Positions 51,500 through 63,253 of a DNA stretch of 64,000 nucleotides are shown in pieces; within the stretch, counting starts at the first letter, position 1, and each line of letters starts with the position of its first letter. Below the pieces are notes generated by a model. That model had not been told where the DNA came from. It worked only from the letters and a program-made list of their open reading frames with translations, and made no database searches. Source of the DNA: Planctomycetota bacterium (GTDB lineage Bacteria > Planctomycetota > Planctomycetia > Gemmatales > HRBIN36); NCBI GenBank assembly GCA_014584395.1, contig JACTMY010000014.1, positions 1 to 64,000 on the forward strand. The letters run 5' to 3'. Position numbers and translations under genes: made by a program.

Positions 51500-53743
51500 T
51501 CAGCGGTGCAATACTTCCAACGGGGCCATGGCGAGCATGAAGGTCTTGTCGCCGACCGTGCTGAAGCGCACCTTGACTTTTTTATTCGGCCCGTGGCCGC
51601 TGACTTCCTTGATTTGCCCCTGACCATACACTTTGTGTCGGACATAGGCGTTCACCACGAATCGATCCTCATCGGGTCGGCCGACCTGAACCGGCGAGCT
51701 TTTGGACGACGCTGGCGCCCAGGAGCGTTTTGGCGGCGTGACGACAACTTCATCCGCAAACTGTTGATGATTGAAATAGTCGTCGTCGTCGTCATGGTCG
51801 GCGAGGCGTCCGGCCCCATGGGACCTGGAGGATGATTCCTTCTTGACGCACTCCTTGGGTAATTCGTTCAGGAAGGGGCTGGGGATCGCGTACATGGTCG
51901 AGCCGCGAAATTCCCTAAGCTGGGCGTGGCTCAGATACAGCTCTTGCCTGGCCCGGGTCATGCCCACAAAGACCAGGCGGCGCTCTTCCTCCAACTCCTC
52001 CGCTTCGCGTTGGCTGCGTTCATGCGGCAAGATGCCTTGTTCGAGCGTGGGCATGAAGACCACGGGGAATTCGAGCCCCTTAGCCGCGTGCAGCGTCATG
52101 ATCGAAACGCGGTCCTGCCGGTCGTCGTAACCATCGGCGTCGCTGACCAGCGTCACGTGTTCCAGGAAGGCAGACAGCGTGTTCGTCCCTTCCTCGGCGG
52201 CGAATTCATGAGCGGCGGTGATGAGTTCCTCGACGTTGGCCAGGCGCTCTTGATCTTCTTGATCCTGGCTGTCGCGAAGCATGGCCCGATAGCCCGAGCG
52301 GTCCAACACCTCGCGGAGGATCACGTCGGCGGGGCTGTCGATGAACGGCCGCAGTTCGGCGATCATTTTCGTGAATTCGGTCAGCCCCTTGGCGGCCTTG
52401 CCCTTGATTTCCGGGATTTTCCGCACCTCGCTTGCCGCCTCCATCAAACTCATTTCACGGGGGGCCGCGTATTCCTTAAGGTGTTCCAGAGAGGTCTTGC
52501 CGATCCCGCGCGGCGGCGTTTGCACGACGCGGAGGAAAGAGAGGTCGTCGCGCGGATTGAGAATCAACCGCAAATAGGCCACGATGTCCTTGTTTTCCTT
52601 GCGCTCGAAGAAGGCCAGGCCGCGCACGATTTGATAAGGTACGCGATGTTTGATCATCGCCGTCTCGAAAACGCGGCTGAGGGCATTCATCCTGAGGAAG
52701 ATGGCGACGTCGCGGTAGCGGTACTGGCCCTGCTCAACCAGGCGCTGGATCCTTTCGGCAATGCCCAAGGCTTCATCCAAACCCGACGCATATTGGGCCA
52801 AGGCCACCGGCGCTCCCGTGTCATTCTCGGTGGTCAGCCGGCGCGGCTTGCGCTTGCGATTATGGCTGATGAGTTGATCCGCGGCTTGCAAAATATTCTT
52901 GGTGCTGCGGTAGTTCACATCGAGCGTGATGACCTTGGCCTGGGGATAGTCCCTTTCGAAATCAAGGATGTTGCGGATGTCCGAGCCGCGCCAACGGTAG
53001 ATGGATTGATCCGGGTCGCCCACGACGCAAAGGTTGGGATGATCCTTGGACAAGTGGCGCACAATGACGTATTGAGCGAAGTTCGTGTCTTGATATTCAT
53101 CGACCAGGATGTAGCGAAAGCGTTCATCGAGTTCCGCCCTGATCTCCGGCTTCTGGCGCAACATGCGCGCTACCCAATAGAGCAAATCATCGAAATCCAG
53201 GGCGGACAGTTCATGCAGCCTTCGCTGGTAGAGCGGGTAGACGCGGGCCACGGTCTGGCGGAAAAAGTCGTCCGCTTCGTTGGCGTATTCCTCGGGGTCT
53301 TTCAGTTCATTCTTGGCCCGGCTGATGGCCGATTGGATTTTCTCGGGGGTGTAACGCGCGTCGTCGACGTTGGCCAGGGCCAGGCAGGTCTTGATCAGGT
53401 TGGTTCGATCCGCTTGATCGTAGATCGTGAAGTGCCGATCCAGGCCGAGTTCGATCGCATATTGCCGCAGCAGCCTCGCTCCCAGACTGTGGAACGTGCT
53501 GATGATCACCTTGCTGTGCGGCGCCAGGTCGAGCACGCGCTTGCGCATTTCCGCCGCCGCCTTGTTGGTGAACGTGATGGCGAGGATGTTCCAGGGTTTG
53601 ATCCCCGATTGCAGCAGATGCAGAATCCGCCTGGTGATGACGCGCGTTTTGCCGCTGCCAGGTCCCGCGATGACGAGAAGGGGGCCATCCAAATGGGTCA
53701 CCGCCTGGGTTTGGGCAGGCGTCAGATCATGTAGCAAGTCCAT
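51500..53743 (-). CDS. UvrD/PcrA-type DNA helicase
   Basis: 747 residues, the size of PcrA/UvrD. LLVIAGPGSGKTRVITRRI is Walker A, ILVDEYQDTNFAQY motif II, GDPDQSIYRWRGSDIRNI motif III, NYRSTKNILQAAD motif IV, TLHAAKGLEFPVVF motif V, RLVFVGMTRARQELYLSHA motif VI. The C-terminal Tudor-like end (VNAYVRHKVYGQGQIKEVSG) binds RNA polymerase in PcrA. It unwinds DNA in repair and at transcription-replication conflicts. No other repair gene adjoins. Confidence 0.97.
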   Translation of the reverse strand: MDLLHDLTPAQTQAVTHLDGPLLVIAGPGSGKTRVITRRILHLLQSGIKPWNILAITFTNKAAAEMRKRVLDLAPHSKVIISTFHSLGARLLRQYAIELGLDRHFTIYDQADRTNLIKTCLALANVDDARYTPEKIQSAISRAKNELKDPEEYANEADDFFRQTVARVYPLYQRRLHELSALDFDDLLYWVARMLRQKPEIRAELDERFRYILVDEYQDTNFAQYVIVRHLSKDHPNLCVVGDPDQSIYRWRGSDIRNILDFERDYPQAKVITLDVNYRSTKNILQAADQLISHNRKRKPRRLTTENDTGAPVALAQYASGLDEALGIAERIQRLVEQGQYRYRDVAIFLRMNALSRVFETAMIKHRVPYQIVRGLAFFERKENKDIVAYLRLILNPRDDLSFLRVVQTPPRGIGKTSLEHLKEYAAPREMSLMEAASEVRKIPEIKGKAAKGLTEFTKMIAELRPFIDSPADVILREVLDRSGYRAMLRDSQDQEDQERLANVEELITAAHEFAAEEGTNTLSAFLEHVTLVSDADGYDDRQDRVSIMTLHAAKGLEFPVVFMPTLEQGILPHERSQREAEELEEERRLVFVGMTRARQELYLSHAQLREFRGSTMYAIPSPFLNELPKECVKKESSSRSHGAGRLADHDDDDDYFNHQQFADEVVVTPPKRSWAPASSKSSPVQVGRPDEDRFVVNAYVRHKVYGQGQIKEVSGHGPNKKVKVRFSTVGDKTFMLAMAPLEVLHR

Positions 53744-54252
53744 GCTGTCGTTATTCTCTATTGATGGGATGCGAATCTTTCATGCCATCGGCCAGTCCTT
53801 GGTCCTGGTCAACCCTCATGGCCGACTGTTAAAAGCATATACAACCACCCGGACAAATGACAGTACCTAAATGGAACCGCGATTCAACCCAGCCATCCGC
53901 ATCGGCCCGGCCTCAAGCGACAGGCAGAGCGGATCACGCATCTCCCTGCTTTTTCACTGGCTTGGTAGTTCCTTTCGTTAAAACCTCATCCCCCAACTGC
54001 CGCCTCTGCTTGCTTGCCGTCAGAAAAAACTGGCAAGCGGGGCAACCTTGGCGAATGGGTCCAAGGACATTCGGTTACGCCAAGGGCACAAGACGATTTG
54101 TGCAGAAAATTAGCATCGGCCCATTGAAGCCGCCCCGTTTGCGTGACCATACTGAAGTAAGTCCGCGTTCAAGCCAACTCATGGTTGAGCGCGTGAACCT
54201 ACCCATCATCCATGGGTTACTGTCACTCCACGTCGTCCACGAGGCTTCTCCG
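53744..54252. other. 509-bp gap without a recognised gene
   Basis: This divergent region lies between the helicase gene and ppa. A GCTTGCC/GGCAAGC hairpin with an A6 loop is at about 54016-54042. I see no convincing promoter, RNA or reading frame; an in-frame plus-strand extension of ppa reaches back into it but has no conserved sequence. Confidence 0.6.
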
Positions 54253-54795
54253 ATGTCTCACCCCTGGCACGATATCACCCCCGGTGAAAAGCTGCCGCTC
54301 GAGTTCATGACCGTCATTGAGATTCCCGCCGGATCGAAGGTGAAATATGAACTCGACAAGGAAACCGGGCTGCTCAAGCTGGATCGCGTCTTGTATTCCG
54401 CGGTCCATTACCCTGCCAATTATGGCTTCATCCCGCAGACGTACGCGGAGGATGATGATCCGCTGGACGTGTTGGTGCTCTGTCAGGAGCCGGTCGCTCC
54501 GTTGACCTTGGTCAGGGCTCGCGCGATTGGCCTTATGACGATGCTCGACACGGGCAAACGCGACCACAAGGTGCTCGCGGTGGCCATTGATGACCCTGAA
54601 TACAATGGGTTTCAAGAGGCCGATGAACTGCCGGGGCATCGCCTGTCGCTGCTGCGTCGCTTTTTCCAGGATTACAAGACTTTGGAAGGCAAGCTGGTGG
54701 AAGTGGACGAGTTCCAACCGGCGGCAACGGCCCTGCCCATCATCGAACAGGCGCTGGATCGCTATAGTCAAAAGCGTCGCCGCGGCTTCGGTTAA
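54253..54795 (+). CDS. ppa: Inorganic diphosphatase, family I
   Basis: 180 residues from the ATG at 54253, preceded by GAGG. IEIPAGSKVKYELDKETGLLKLDRVLYSAVHYPANYGFIPQT and YAEDDDPLDVLVL (DxDPxD) are the family core; KVLAVAIDDPEYN and DYKTLEGKLVEV follow. It pulls biosynthetic reactions forward by splitting pyrophosphate. acpS follows 35 bp later, probably as one operon. Confidence 0.97.
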   Translation: MSHPWHDITPGEKLPLEFMTVIEIPAGSKVKYELDKETGLLKLDRVLYSAVHYPANYGFIPQTYAEDDDPLDVLVLCQEPVAPLTLVRARAIGLMTMLDTGKRDHKVLAVAIDDPEYNGFQEADELPGHRLSLLRRFFQDYKTLEGKLVEVDEFQPAATALPIIEQALDRYSQKRRRGFG

Positions 54796-54830
54796 CGCCG
54801 CACGGAGAGGCCGCTGCGTTTGAGGTAGCC

Positions 54831-55238
54831 ATGAAGATTTTGGGCATCGGCACCGATATCGTCGAATGTTCGCGCATCGCCGAGATGATCGACGAGCATG
54901 GCGAGGCCTTTTTGCGCCGCATCTACACCGAAAGCGAGATTCTTTACTGCCACTCCCACAAGCGGAGCACGGAGCATTTCGCGGCTCGTTGGGCGGCCAA
55001 GGAAGCGATCTTCAAGTGCCTGGGACTGGGATGGCGCGGCCCCTTGCAATGGACGGATTTCGAAATCAGCCACGACGAGATGGGCAAACCGCAGGTCCGC
55101 GTCGGCGGCCGCAGCCGGGACTATCTACAATCGATTCACATCCAGGACATCCAAATCAGCCTCTCTCATTGCCGCACTCACGCCACGGCCATGGCCATCG
55201 CCATCGTGGAGCCGAATCGCCATGCCCCGCATGTTTGA
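54831..55238 (+). CDS. acpS: Holo-[acyl-carrier-protein] synthase
   Basis: 135 residues, normal length. ILGIGTDIVECSRIAEMI has the Mg-binding Asp, and FAARWAAKEAIFKCLG the Glu and Lys of the active site; ISLSHCRTHATAMAIA closes the fold. It transfers phosphopantetheine to apo-ACP for fatty acid synthesis. It follows ppa and is ended by a hairpin terminator. Confidence 0.97.
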   Translation: MKILGIGTDIVECSRIAEMIDEHGEAFLRRIYTESEILYCHSHKRSTEHFAARWAAKEAIFKCLGLGWRGPLQWTDFEISHDEMGKPQVRVGGRSRDYLQSIHIQDIQISLSHCRTHATAMAIAIVEPNRHAPHV

Positions 55239-55261
55239 GGTGCAGGCCAATGCATACAGGC

Positions 55262-55285
55262 AAGGCCCATCGGAGAGGCTTTTTT
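55262..55285 (+). terminator. Intrinsic terminator after acpS
   Basis: AAGGCC and GGCTTT pair (one G-T) around a nine-base loop, followed by T6. Confidence 0.65.
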
Positions 55286-55293
55286 AACCGCCA

Positions 55294-55509
55294 TTAAGCA
55301 TTGACCAATTCAACGAGCAGTTGACGAGCAACGCGGTAGGCATATTTGACGGTGATGGCGCGAGCTTGAATCTGATCTTCGTTGTAATAGTGGCCTGTCT
55401 CGGACTTGGGCAAGCCCGCCAACTCCACGATCAAGGGAAGGAGTTGCAGGAATTCTCGAGCCCGAGCTTGTTGTCTTTCGAGTTGTTGTTGACGGTCGGC
55501 ATCGCTCAT
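55294..55509 (-). CDS. Small conserved-looking protein, unknown function
   Basis: 71 residues from the ATG at 55509, which has GGAG nine bases upstream. It begins with a polar Gln-rich helix (DADRQQQLERQQARAREFLQLL) and continues LIVELAGLPKSETGHYYNEDQIQARAITVKYAYRVARQLLVEL, probably a helical bundle. The Tyr-rich middle has no match I recognise. Convergent with acpS. Expression is inferred only from its start signal. Confidence 0.6.
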   Translation of the reverse strand: MSDADRQQQLERQQARAREFLQLLPLIVELAGLPKSETGHYYNEDQIQARAITVKYAYRVARQLLVELVNA

Positions 55510-55618
55510 GGAATCACTCCTTCCTCGCGGTTCACGGTCTTGAGGGCCACCACTTGAGCCTACTCGACCCATTCACGATTGCAATCCGGAAAACGCCCAA
55601 CCCAGCATAAGCCAGGGT

Positions 55619-56986
55619 TTATGAGGCCGTACTGCCCGCTTTGCCGCCCCCGGGAAGCGTCCACCACAGTATTCCCATGCCCAAGATCATGCTGATTAAG
55701 GAACCGCTCAAGGTGCCCAGCTTGGCGGCGGACAGCCATGGTTCGGTCAGGGCCAGATGAGCGATAAAGAGCGACATGGTAAAGCCAATCCCGCCTAAAC
55801 ATCCGGCCCCCACCATGATCTTCCAATTGAGCACGGCGGGAAATCGGGCCAGGTTCAGCTTCACTCCAAGCCAACAGAACAGCACGATGCCGATGGGTTT
55901 GCCGAGGACCAGGCCGAAAGCGACGGCGAATGAAACCGCGTCAAACAAGTATTCCATCTTCACTTGCACGGCCGCATTCGCCAGAGCGAAAAGGGGAATG
56001 ATCACGAAGGCCACCCAAGGATGCAAGGAATACTCCAGGCGTTCGAGTGGTGGAATCGTTTCGGTCACCATCAAACTCAACGGCCCCACTTCGTGCTGGC
56101 GCAGGATTTGATCGTTCTTCAAGTCCCGATCGCGGGAACGCATGAAAATGGTCTGCATGACTTCGAGCAAGCCCTTGTCGCCAATCCATGCGCTGGCGGG
56201 AGTGAGCAACCCCAAAAGCACGCCGCAAATCGTCGGGTGAATGCCCGACTTTAAAAAAGCTAACCAGATCAAAATGCCAATGAAGACATAGATAGGCACG
56301 CGGCGCACGCCAATCCAGTTGAACAAATACGTGAACGCCAGACCCAGCATGGCCAAGCCCAAGGCGAGCCAGGACAGATTGCTCGAATAAAAGATGGCGA
56401 TGACGAGAATCGCCCCAATGTCATCCACGATGGCCAGGGACAGGAGCATGATTTTGAGGCTCGGCGGCACCCGCGTGCCCAATAACGTTAAAAAGCCCAC
56501 CACGAAGGCAATGTCCGTGGCCATGGGAATGCCCCAACCCTTGCTTCCAGGGCCTTCCTGCTGCAGCAAGAAGTAAAAGAAGGCGGGAACGACCATGCCG
56601 CCCACCGCCCCGAAGGCGGGCAGCGCGGCTTTCCGCAAATCCCGCAATTCGCCGACCACGAGCTCGCGCTTGATTTCCAAGCCAACGACAAAGAAAAAAA
56701 TGGTCATCAGGCCGTCGTTGACCAGATGGGCCAATGTCTCCTTGAGTTGAAATTCGCCGATGGTCAGGATCACCGGCGTTTTCCAAAAGGACTCATACCC
56801 GGCGGCCCAGGGCGAGTTGGAAATGAGCAAGGCCAAGACGGTGCACACCAGAAGCAGCATCCCACCCGACGCTTCGATCTGCATAAAGCGCATGAACGGT
56901 CGAACCCACAGTTCGATCGCCGGGGGCACCGTGCGGAGAGGCAAAGCGTACGCATCGGTTTGCTGTTGACTGGTTTGCTTGGCCAT
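55619..56986 (-). CDS. nhaA: Na+/H+ antiporter NhaA
   Basis: 455 residues from the ATG at 56986, which has AAGGAGG upstream. About twelve membrane helices. The ion-binding residues are in PMATDIAFVVGFLTLLG (Asp133 equivalent) and LLSLAIVDDIGAILVIAIFY (Asp163/164 equivalents). The usual NhaA N-terminal block LISNSPWAAGYESFWKTPV is present. It expels Na+ in exchange for protons, driving pH and salt balance. The C-terminal tail is slightly extended (GGGKAGSTAS). Monocistronic. Confidence 0.97.
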   Translation of the reverse strand: MAKQTSQQQTDAYALPLRTVPPAIELWVRPFMRFMQIEASGGMLLLVCTVLALLISNSPWAAGYESFWKTPVILTIGEFQLKETLAHLVNDGLMTIFFFVVGLEIKRELVVGELRDLRKAALPAFGAVGGMVVPAFFYFLLQQEGPGSKGWGIPMATDIAFVVGFLTLLGTRVPPSLKIMLLSLAIVDDIGAILVIAIFYSSNLSWLALGLAMLGLAFTYLFNWIGVRRVPIYVFIGILIWLAFLKSGIHPTICGVLLGLLTPASAWIGDKGLLEVMQTIFMRSRDRDLKNDQILRQHEVGPLSLMVTETIPPLERLEYSLHPWVAFVIIPLFALANAAVQVKMEYLFDAVSFAVAFGLVLGKPIGIVLFCWLGVKLNLARFPAVLNWKIMVGAGCLGGIGFTMSLFIAHLALTEPWLSAAKLGTLSGSLISMILGMGILWWTLPGGGKAGSTAS

Positions 56987-57130
56987 CCTTTTCAACACCT
57001 CCTTCGATTGGGTCAGACGAACCCCTGGATCACCCACTGGCTTGGCCCATTCTACCGATCACTCCGAAGCACTCCTACTTCAACCAATACCACAGCTAAC
57101 TTGACCCATGAGCCAAACTGGCTTCGTTCG

Positions 57131-59376
<2,246 letters not shown>

Positions 59377-59461
59377 GAATCACCTCGAATCTGGGAAGTT
59401 CAACCCAGGGTCGCCGTCTCGTTAAGCATGTGCATGACCGACGTTCGGGGCGCCGCCAGCG

Positions 59462-59917
59462 CTATTCGCCTGCGATCCAGGGTTGATCCACGGGCTGCCA
59501 GACGACCAATTCCTCGGGCTTGAACCACAAGGCCACTTCCTGGACGGCCGACTCGGGGCTGTCGCTGGCATGAACGAGATTGTTCTGAATGCTGGAAGCG
59601 AAATCACCGCGAATCGTGCCCAAGGGCGACTCCATGCCGTTGGTCTTGCCGATCATGGCGCGGACAAAGTCGATGACGCCCTCCGCTTCCCACACCATGG
59701 CCACGGACGGACCGCTGGTGATGAATTGCACCAACGACTCGTAAAACTTCTTGCCCTGGTGAACGGCGTAGTGCTTTTCCGCCAAGGAGCGGCTCGCCTG
59801 GACGAACTTCATCCCGACCAGTTTCAACCCCTTGCGTTCGAAGCGTTGCAGGAGCTCCCCAATCAAGCGGCGATGAACACAATCCGGCTTGAACAAGACC
59901 AACGTGCGCTGCGGCAT
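59462..59917 (-). CDS. ndk: Nucleoside diphosphate kinase
   Basis: 151 residues from the ATG at 59917, which has AAAGGA upstream. TLVLFKPDCVHRRLIGELLQRFERKGLKLVGMKF starts the fold. MIGKTNGMESPLGTIRGDFA and NLVHASDSPESA (His, phosphorylated in catalysis) are the standard marks. It balances NTP and dNTP pools by a ping-pong mechanism. Monocistronic. Confidence 0.98.
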   Translation of the reverse strand: MPQRTLVLFKPDCVHRRLIGELLQRFERKGLKLVGMKFVQASRSLAEKHYAVHQGKKFYESLVQFITSGPSVAMVWEAEGVIDFVRAMIGKTNGMESPLGTIRGDFASSIQNNLVHASDSPESAVQEVALWFKPEELVVWQPVDQPWIAGE

Positions 59918-60043
59918 GGTTTTCCTTTCGATGAAAAGCAAAGGTTTAAGAAAATCCTAGGATTTCAGCGCAGCGTGGCCAATGCAATCGGACCCGGCGG
60001 AGCCGATCCGGAGAGCGCGGTCCAATAGTGATCGCCGAGTGGA

Positions 60044-61120
60044 TCAGGAAGGACGATCCTTGGGCAGGATGTCGAGGGCGGGATCGGAACTGCCGCGTGC
60101 AAAAGCGGAAAGGGCCGCTGCTACCGCCGCGGGTGTGCGATAACGATCATCGGGATTCTTGGCCATCATTTTTTTGACGACCGCCGCTAATCCCGCGGGG
60201 ACGTCTGGCCTGCGTGATTCCAGGGGGGGGGCGGGTTCTTGGGATTGATGCATGTAAATCTTGTGGATGGCGGTGCCGCCAGGAAACGGCGGCTGACCGG
60301 CCAGCATGTGGAACAGCGTGCATCCCAAGCTGTAAATGTCCGCGCGGATGTCCACGCCGCTGGGATTGCGGGATTGCTCGGGAGCCAGATAATCGGCCGT
60401 CCCGATGAGACTGCCTTCCATGGTCAGGTTAACGTCCTGCTTGGTTTGTCGGGATTGATGCAAGCGTGCCAGGCCGAAATCGAGAATCTTGATGAGATGC
60501 CCGTCTTCGATGAAGACCAGGTTGCCAGGCTTGATGTCGCGATGGACCAGACCGAGTTCATGGGCATGCTGCAAGCCCAGGGCCGCCTGGCGGGTAAAAT
60601 TGCACGCCACGCTGACGGGCAAAGAACCCGATAGCTGCATCATTTTCTGCAGATCGGTCCCTTCGACCAATTCCATGGCGTAATAATGCCGCTGACTGCC
60701 AAGGTCCACGTCCAGGGCCTTGACGATGTTGGGATGATTGAGCCTCGTCGCCGCCATCATCTCGCGCTGCAGCCGGCCGAACGCTTCCACGTTGGAGAGC
60801 AAATCCGGATGAATCACCTTCAGGGCCACGACCCGCTTTTGGGCAGTGTCCCACGCCTTGTAGACCTGGCTGACGCCTCCCTTGCCGAGGTGATCCAAGA
60901 CGCGATACGGTCCAATGACCAGATCCGCCGCTAATCCTTGGAAGATCTGGCGGAGTTGGTAGAGGGTCAACCAGCGCCGCTGCACCAGATATTTGCCCAA
61001 CCGTTTGGGTTCGTCCACCCGCCCGGCCAGGGTCAATTTCAGTTCAGTCAGTTGTTCCGAGGGAATCAACTCATGCTGGGCAAGCAGATTGATCAGGTGT
61101 TCAACCGACTCGATGGCCAT
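60044..61120 (-). CDS. Soluble Ser/Thr protein kinase, Hanks type
   Basis: 358 residues from the ATG at 61120; a TTG five codons earlier is also possible. An N-terminal helical part (about 1-65, LGKYLVQRRWLTLYQLRQIFQ) is shared by many planctomycete kinases. The kinase domain follows: LGKGGVSQVYKAWDTAQKRVVALKV, LGLVHRDIKPGNLVFI, KILDFGLARLHQ (normal DFG), GTADYLAPEQSR and DIYSLGCTLFHMLAG. No membrane helix is seen, so it acts in the cytoplasm. Target unknown. Confidence 0.93.
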   Translation of the reverse strand: MAIESVEHLINLLAQHELIPSEQLTELKLTLAGRVDEPKRLGKYLVQRRWLTLYQLRQIFQGLAADLVIGPYRVLDHLGKGGVSQVYKAWDTAQKRVVALKVIHPDLLSNVEAFGRLQREMMAATRLNHPNIVKALDVDLGSQRHYYAMELVEGTDLQKMMQLSGSLPVSVACNFTRQAALGLQHAHELGLVHRDIKPGNLVFIEDGHLIKILDFGLARLHQSRQTKQDVNLTMEGSLIGTADYLAPEQSRNPSGVDIRADIYSLGCTLFHMLAGQPPFPGGTAIHKIYMHQSQEPAPPLESRRPDVPAGLAAVVKKMMAKNPDDRYRTPAAVAAALSAFARGSSDPALDILPKDRPS

Positions 61121-61236
61121 GGCGATCCAGGTCAATCAGGAGGAGAGAAAAGCCAGCGATTCCATGCCCCCGCGAACAAAGCCATTATAACGGTTTCATG
61201 AGTTTGCTACCAACGCCCAGCCTTTCCCCTAATCCT

Positions 61237-62550
61237 CTACCGCAAAGCAGACTTGATGTGATCGAAGAAATCCGCGTTGGACTTGTACTTCGACAACTTC
61301 TCGACGAGCAGCGTCATGGCGGCAATGGAGTTCATGGGGGCCAAGGTGCGGCGAATCATGGTGACGTGCTTGTAAATGTCGGCAGGCAACAAGCGCTCTT
61401 CCTTGCGGGTCCCCGACTGGCAAATTTCGATCGCGGGGTAAATGCGCCGCTCCGCCAGCTTGCGTTCGAGGACCAATTCCATGTTGCCCGTGCCCTTGAA
61501 CTCCTGGAAGATGATGTCGTCCATCTTCGACCCGGTTTCAATGAGGGCCGTCCCCAGGACGGTCAACGAGCCGCCTTCTTCGAAGGCGCGCGCCGCCCCG
61601 AATAACCGTTTGGGAATTTCCAAGGCGTGCACATCGATGCCGCCGGTCATCGTGCGGCCGCTGGTTCCCACTTCCTTGTTGTAAGCTCGCGCCAAGCGAG
61701 TCAGCGAATCCAAGAGCAAGAAAACGTCCCGGCCTTGCTCTGTCAAGCGTTTGCAGCGCTCGAAGACCAACTCCGCCAGGCGAACGTGGACCTCGGATGT
61801 TTGATCGGAACTGCTGGCAAAAACCTGTCCCTTGATGGTTCGCTTCATCTCAGTGACTTCCTCGGGCCGTTCGTCCACGAGGAGCATGATGATGTCCATG
61901 TCGGGGTAATTCTCGGCCACGGCCAATGCCACGTGCTGCAGCAAGATGGTCTTGCCCGAGCGCGGCGGGGCCACGATCAAGCCGCGCTGGCCGCGGCCGA
62001 TCGGCGTCAGTAAATCCATGACCCGGGTCGTTAACGGCTCAGCCCCCGTCTCCAGCTTGAGCCATTCGCGGGGATCGATGGGCGTGAGGGAATCAAAGTC
62101 GCGATGCTTAAACTGTTGAGGGTCCGCGCCTTCGATCTTTTCAATGCTAAGGAGCCGCGGACCGCCGCCGTTGGGATTGGGGTTCGGGTCAATTCGCCCC
62201 GAAATGAGCAGCCCCGGTCTTAGGCGGAAGCGATCCACCCACTGCTGCGAGACATAGGCATCCCCCGGCTGAGGCGAAAAATGCTTCAGGGGATTGCGCA
62301 GAAAGCCATATCCCTTGTCATGGAGATCCAGCACCCCTTCCACCAGATTGCCCGTGGGCGCCTGCTGGGGCAAGTCCGGCCGCTCGCGCGTATGGGGCAC
62401 GGCGACAGCCGACCCTCGGCCACCCGGGTAAGTGCGTGGTTTCTGGGGATAGCGCGATCCATGCCCTCCCGCGTGTCTTTTCGCATGTCCGCGTCGGGGA
62501 GGATAATCGCTAGACTTTTCGGTTCGGCGTGACGGCCTCATAAGTTCCAT
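61237..62550 (-). CDS. rho: Transcription termination factor Rho
   Basis: 437 residues. A basic, Arg-rich N-terminal extension (about 1-60) precedes the RNA-binding domain (VEGVLDLHDKGYGFLRNP). The ATPase follows: GLIVAPPRSGKTILLQHVA (Walker A, P-loop), LLVDERPEEVTEM, SLTRLARAYN and GSLTVLGTALIETGSKMDDII. Rho ends transcription at unstructured transcripts. The start overlaps the end of thyX by 41 bases; ATG at 62541 is an alternative with a better site. Confidence 0.98.
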   Translation of the reverse strand: MELMRPSRRTEKSSDYPPRRGHAKRHAGGHGSRYPQKPRTYPGGRGSAVAVPHTRERPDLPQQAPTGNLVEGVLDLHDKGYGFLRNPLKHFSPQPGDAYVSQQWVDRFRLRPGLLISGRIDPNPNPNGGGPRLLSIEKIEGADPQQFKHRDFDSLTPIDPREWLKLETGAEPLTTRVMDLLTPIGRGQRGLIVAPPRSGKTILLQHVALAVAENYPDMDIIMLLVDERPEEVTEMKRTIKGQVFASSSDQTSEVHVRLAELVFERCKRLTEQGRDVFLLLDSLTRLARAYNKEVGTSGRTMTGGIDVHALEIPKRLFGAARAFEEGGSLTVLGTALIETGSKMDDIIFQEFKGTGNMELVLERKLAERRIYPAIEICQSGTRKEERLLPADIYKHVTMIRRTLAPMNSIAAMTLLVEKLSKYKSNADFFDHIKSALR

Positions 62551-63253
62551 CCGGTAAGAGAATCAATTGGTAGTCGGAAAAGAGATTGGGAGCTTCCTGC
62601 TGCATTAGCCGCAAAACCTGAATCGCTAGTTTGCGGATCTCCACTTCGGCGTGACGTGAGCCGCGCATTTCGATGAAATGACGCAGCGCGCGGGCATTGG
62701 CGGTAACGAAAATCTTGGTCTCCGTGGCGTTGGGCAAGACGCTGCGCGCCGCCTGACGCGCCATTTTACGGCGCGCCGTTTTGTCGGGTTCATCGGTCAT
62801 CTTCTCGGCCAACTTCTCGGCCAGTTTCGTGTACGCCGCATGGCTCTGGCGAATCGACTCAAGCCACAGCGCGTGCAACTCCGGATCGTTGGCAATCACG
62901 TCCGGTTCCACGTATTCGGCTACGGATTCATCCACATAGCGCTGACTCAACTGCGAATAAGCGAAACCCGCGCGATGCCGGACGAGTTCATGCGTCAGGC
63001 TGCGGCTCACGCCGATGAACAGGAAATTCCAATTGGCGTGCTCCAAAACCGACCCATGCCCTACTTCCAGGATGTGGCCGATGTACGCTGCGTTGCCGCC
63101 AGGCCGCGGCTTGGCAAAGCTCATATAGCAAACACGGCCGGCCGTCTCGACGAGATATTCCCCTGCCACAGTCGTGTCCGATCGCCATTGCTGGACCTCG
63201 TGATCCGCAAGGAATTGTTCCAACACCTCAGCGGAAAGCGACGGGCGCCCCAC
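62510..63253 (-). CDS. thyX: Flavin-dependent thymidylate synthase ThyX
   Basis: 247 residues. The signature block reads ELVRHRAGFAYSQLSQRYVD, a RHR...SxRY motif with the nucleotide-binding Arg and Ser. HGSVLEHANWNFLFIGVSRSLTHE and the C-terminal RALRHFIEMRGSRHAEVEIRKLA (second RH block) are present. It methylates dUMP using flavin and folate, replacing ThyA. It lies upstream of rho and overlaps it. Confidence 0.97.
   Translation of the reverse strand: MGRPSLSAEVLEQFLADHEVQQWRSDTTVAGEYLVETAGRVCYMSFAKPRPGGNAAYIGHILEVGHGSVLEHANWNFLFIGVSRSLTHELVRHRAGFAYSQLSQRYVDESVAEYVEPDVIANDPELHALWLESIRQSHAAYTKLAEKLAEKMTDEPDKTARRKMARQAARSVLPNATETKIFVTANARALRHFIEMRGSRHAEVEIRKLAIQVLRLMQQEAPNLFSDYQLILLPDGTYEAVTPNRKV

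Noticed and set aside
51926-53734. Long plus-strand reading frame opposite the helicase
   Set aside because: The minus strand encodes all UvrD motifs; the other frame has no recognisable sequence.
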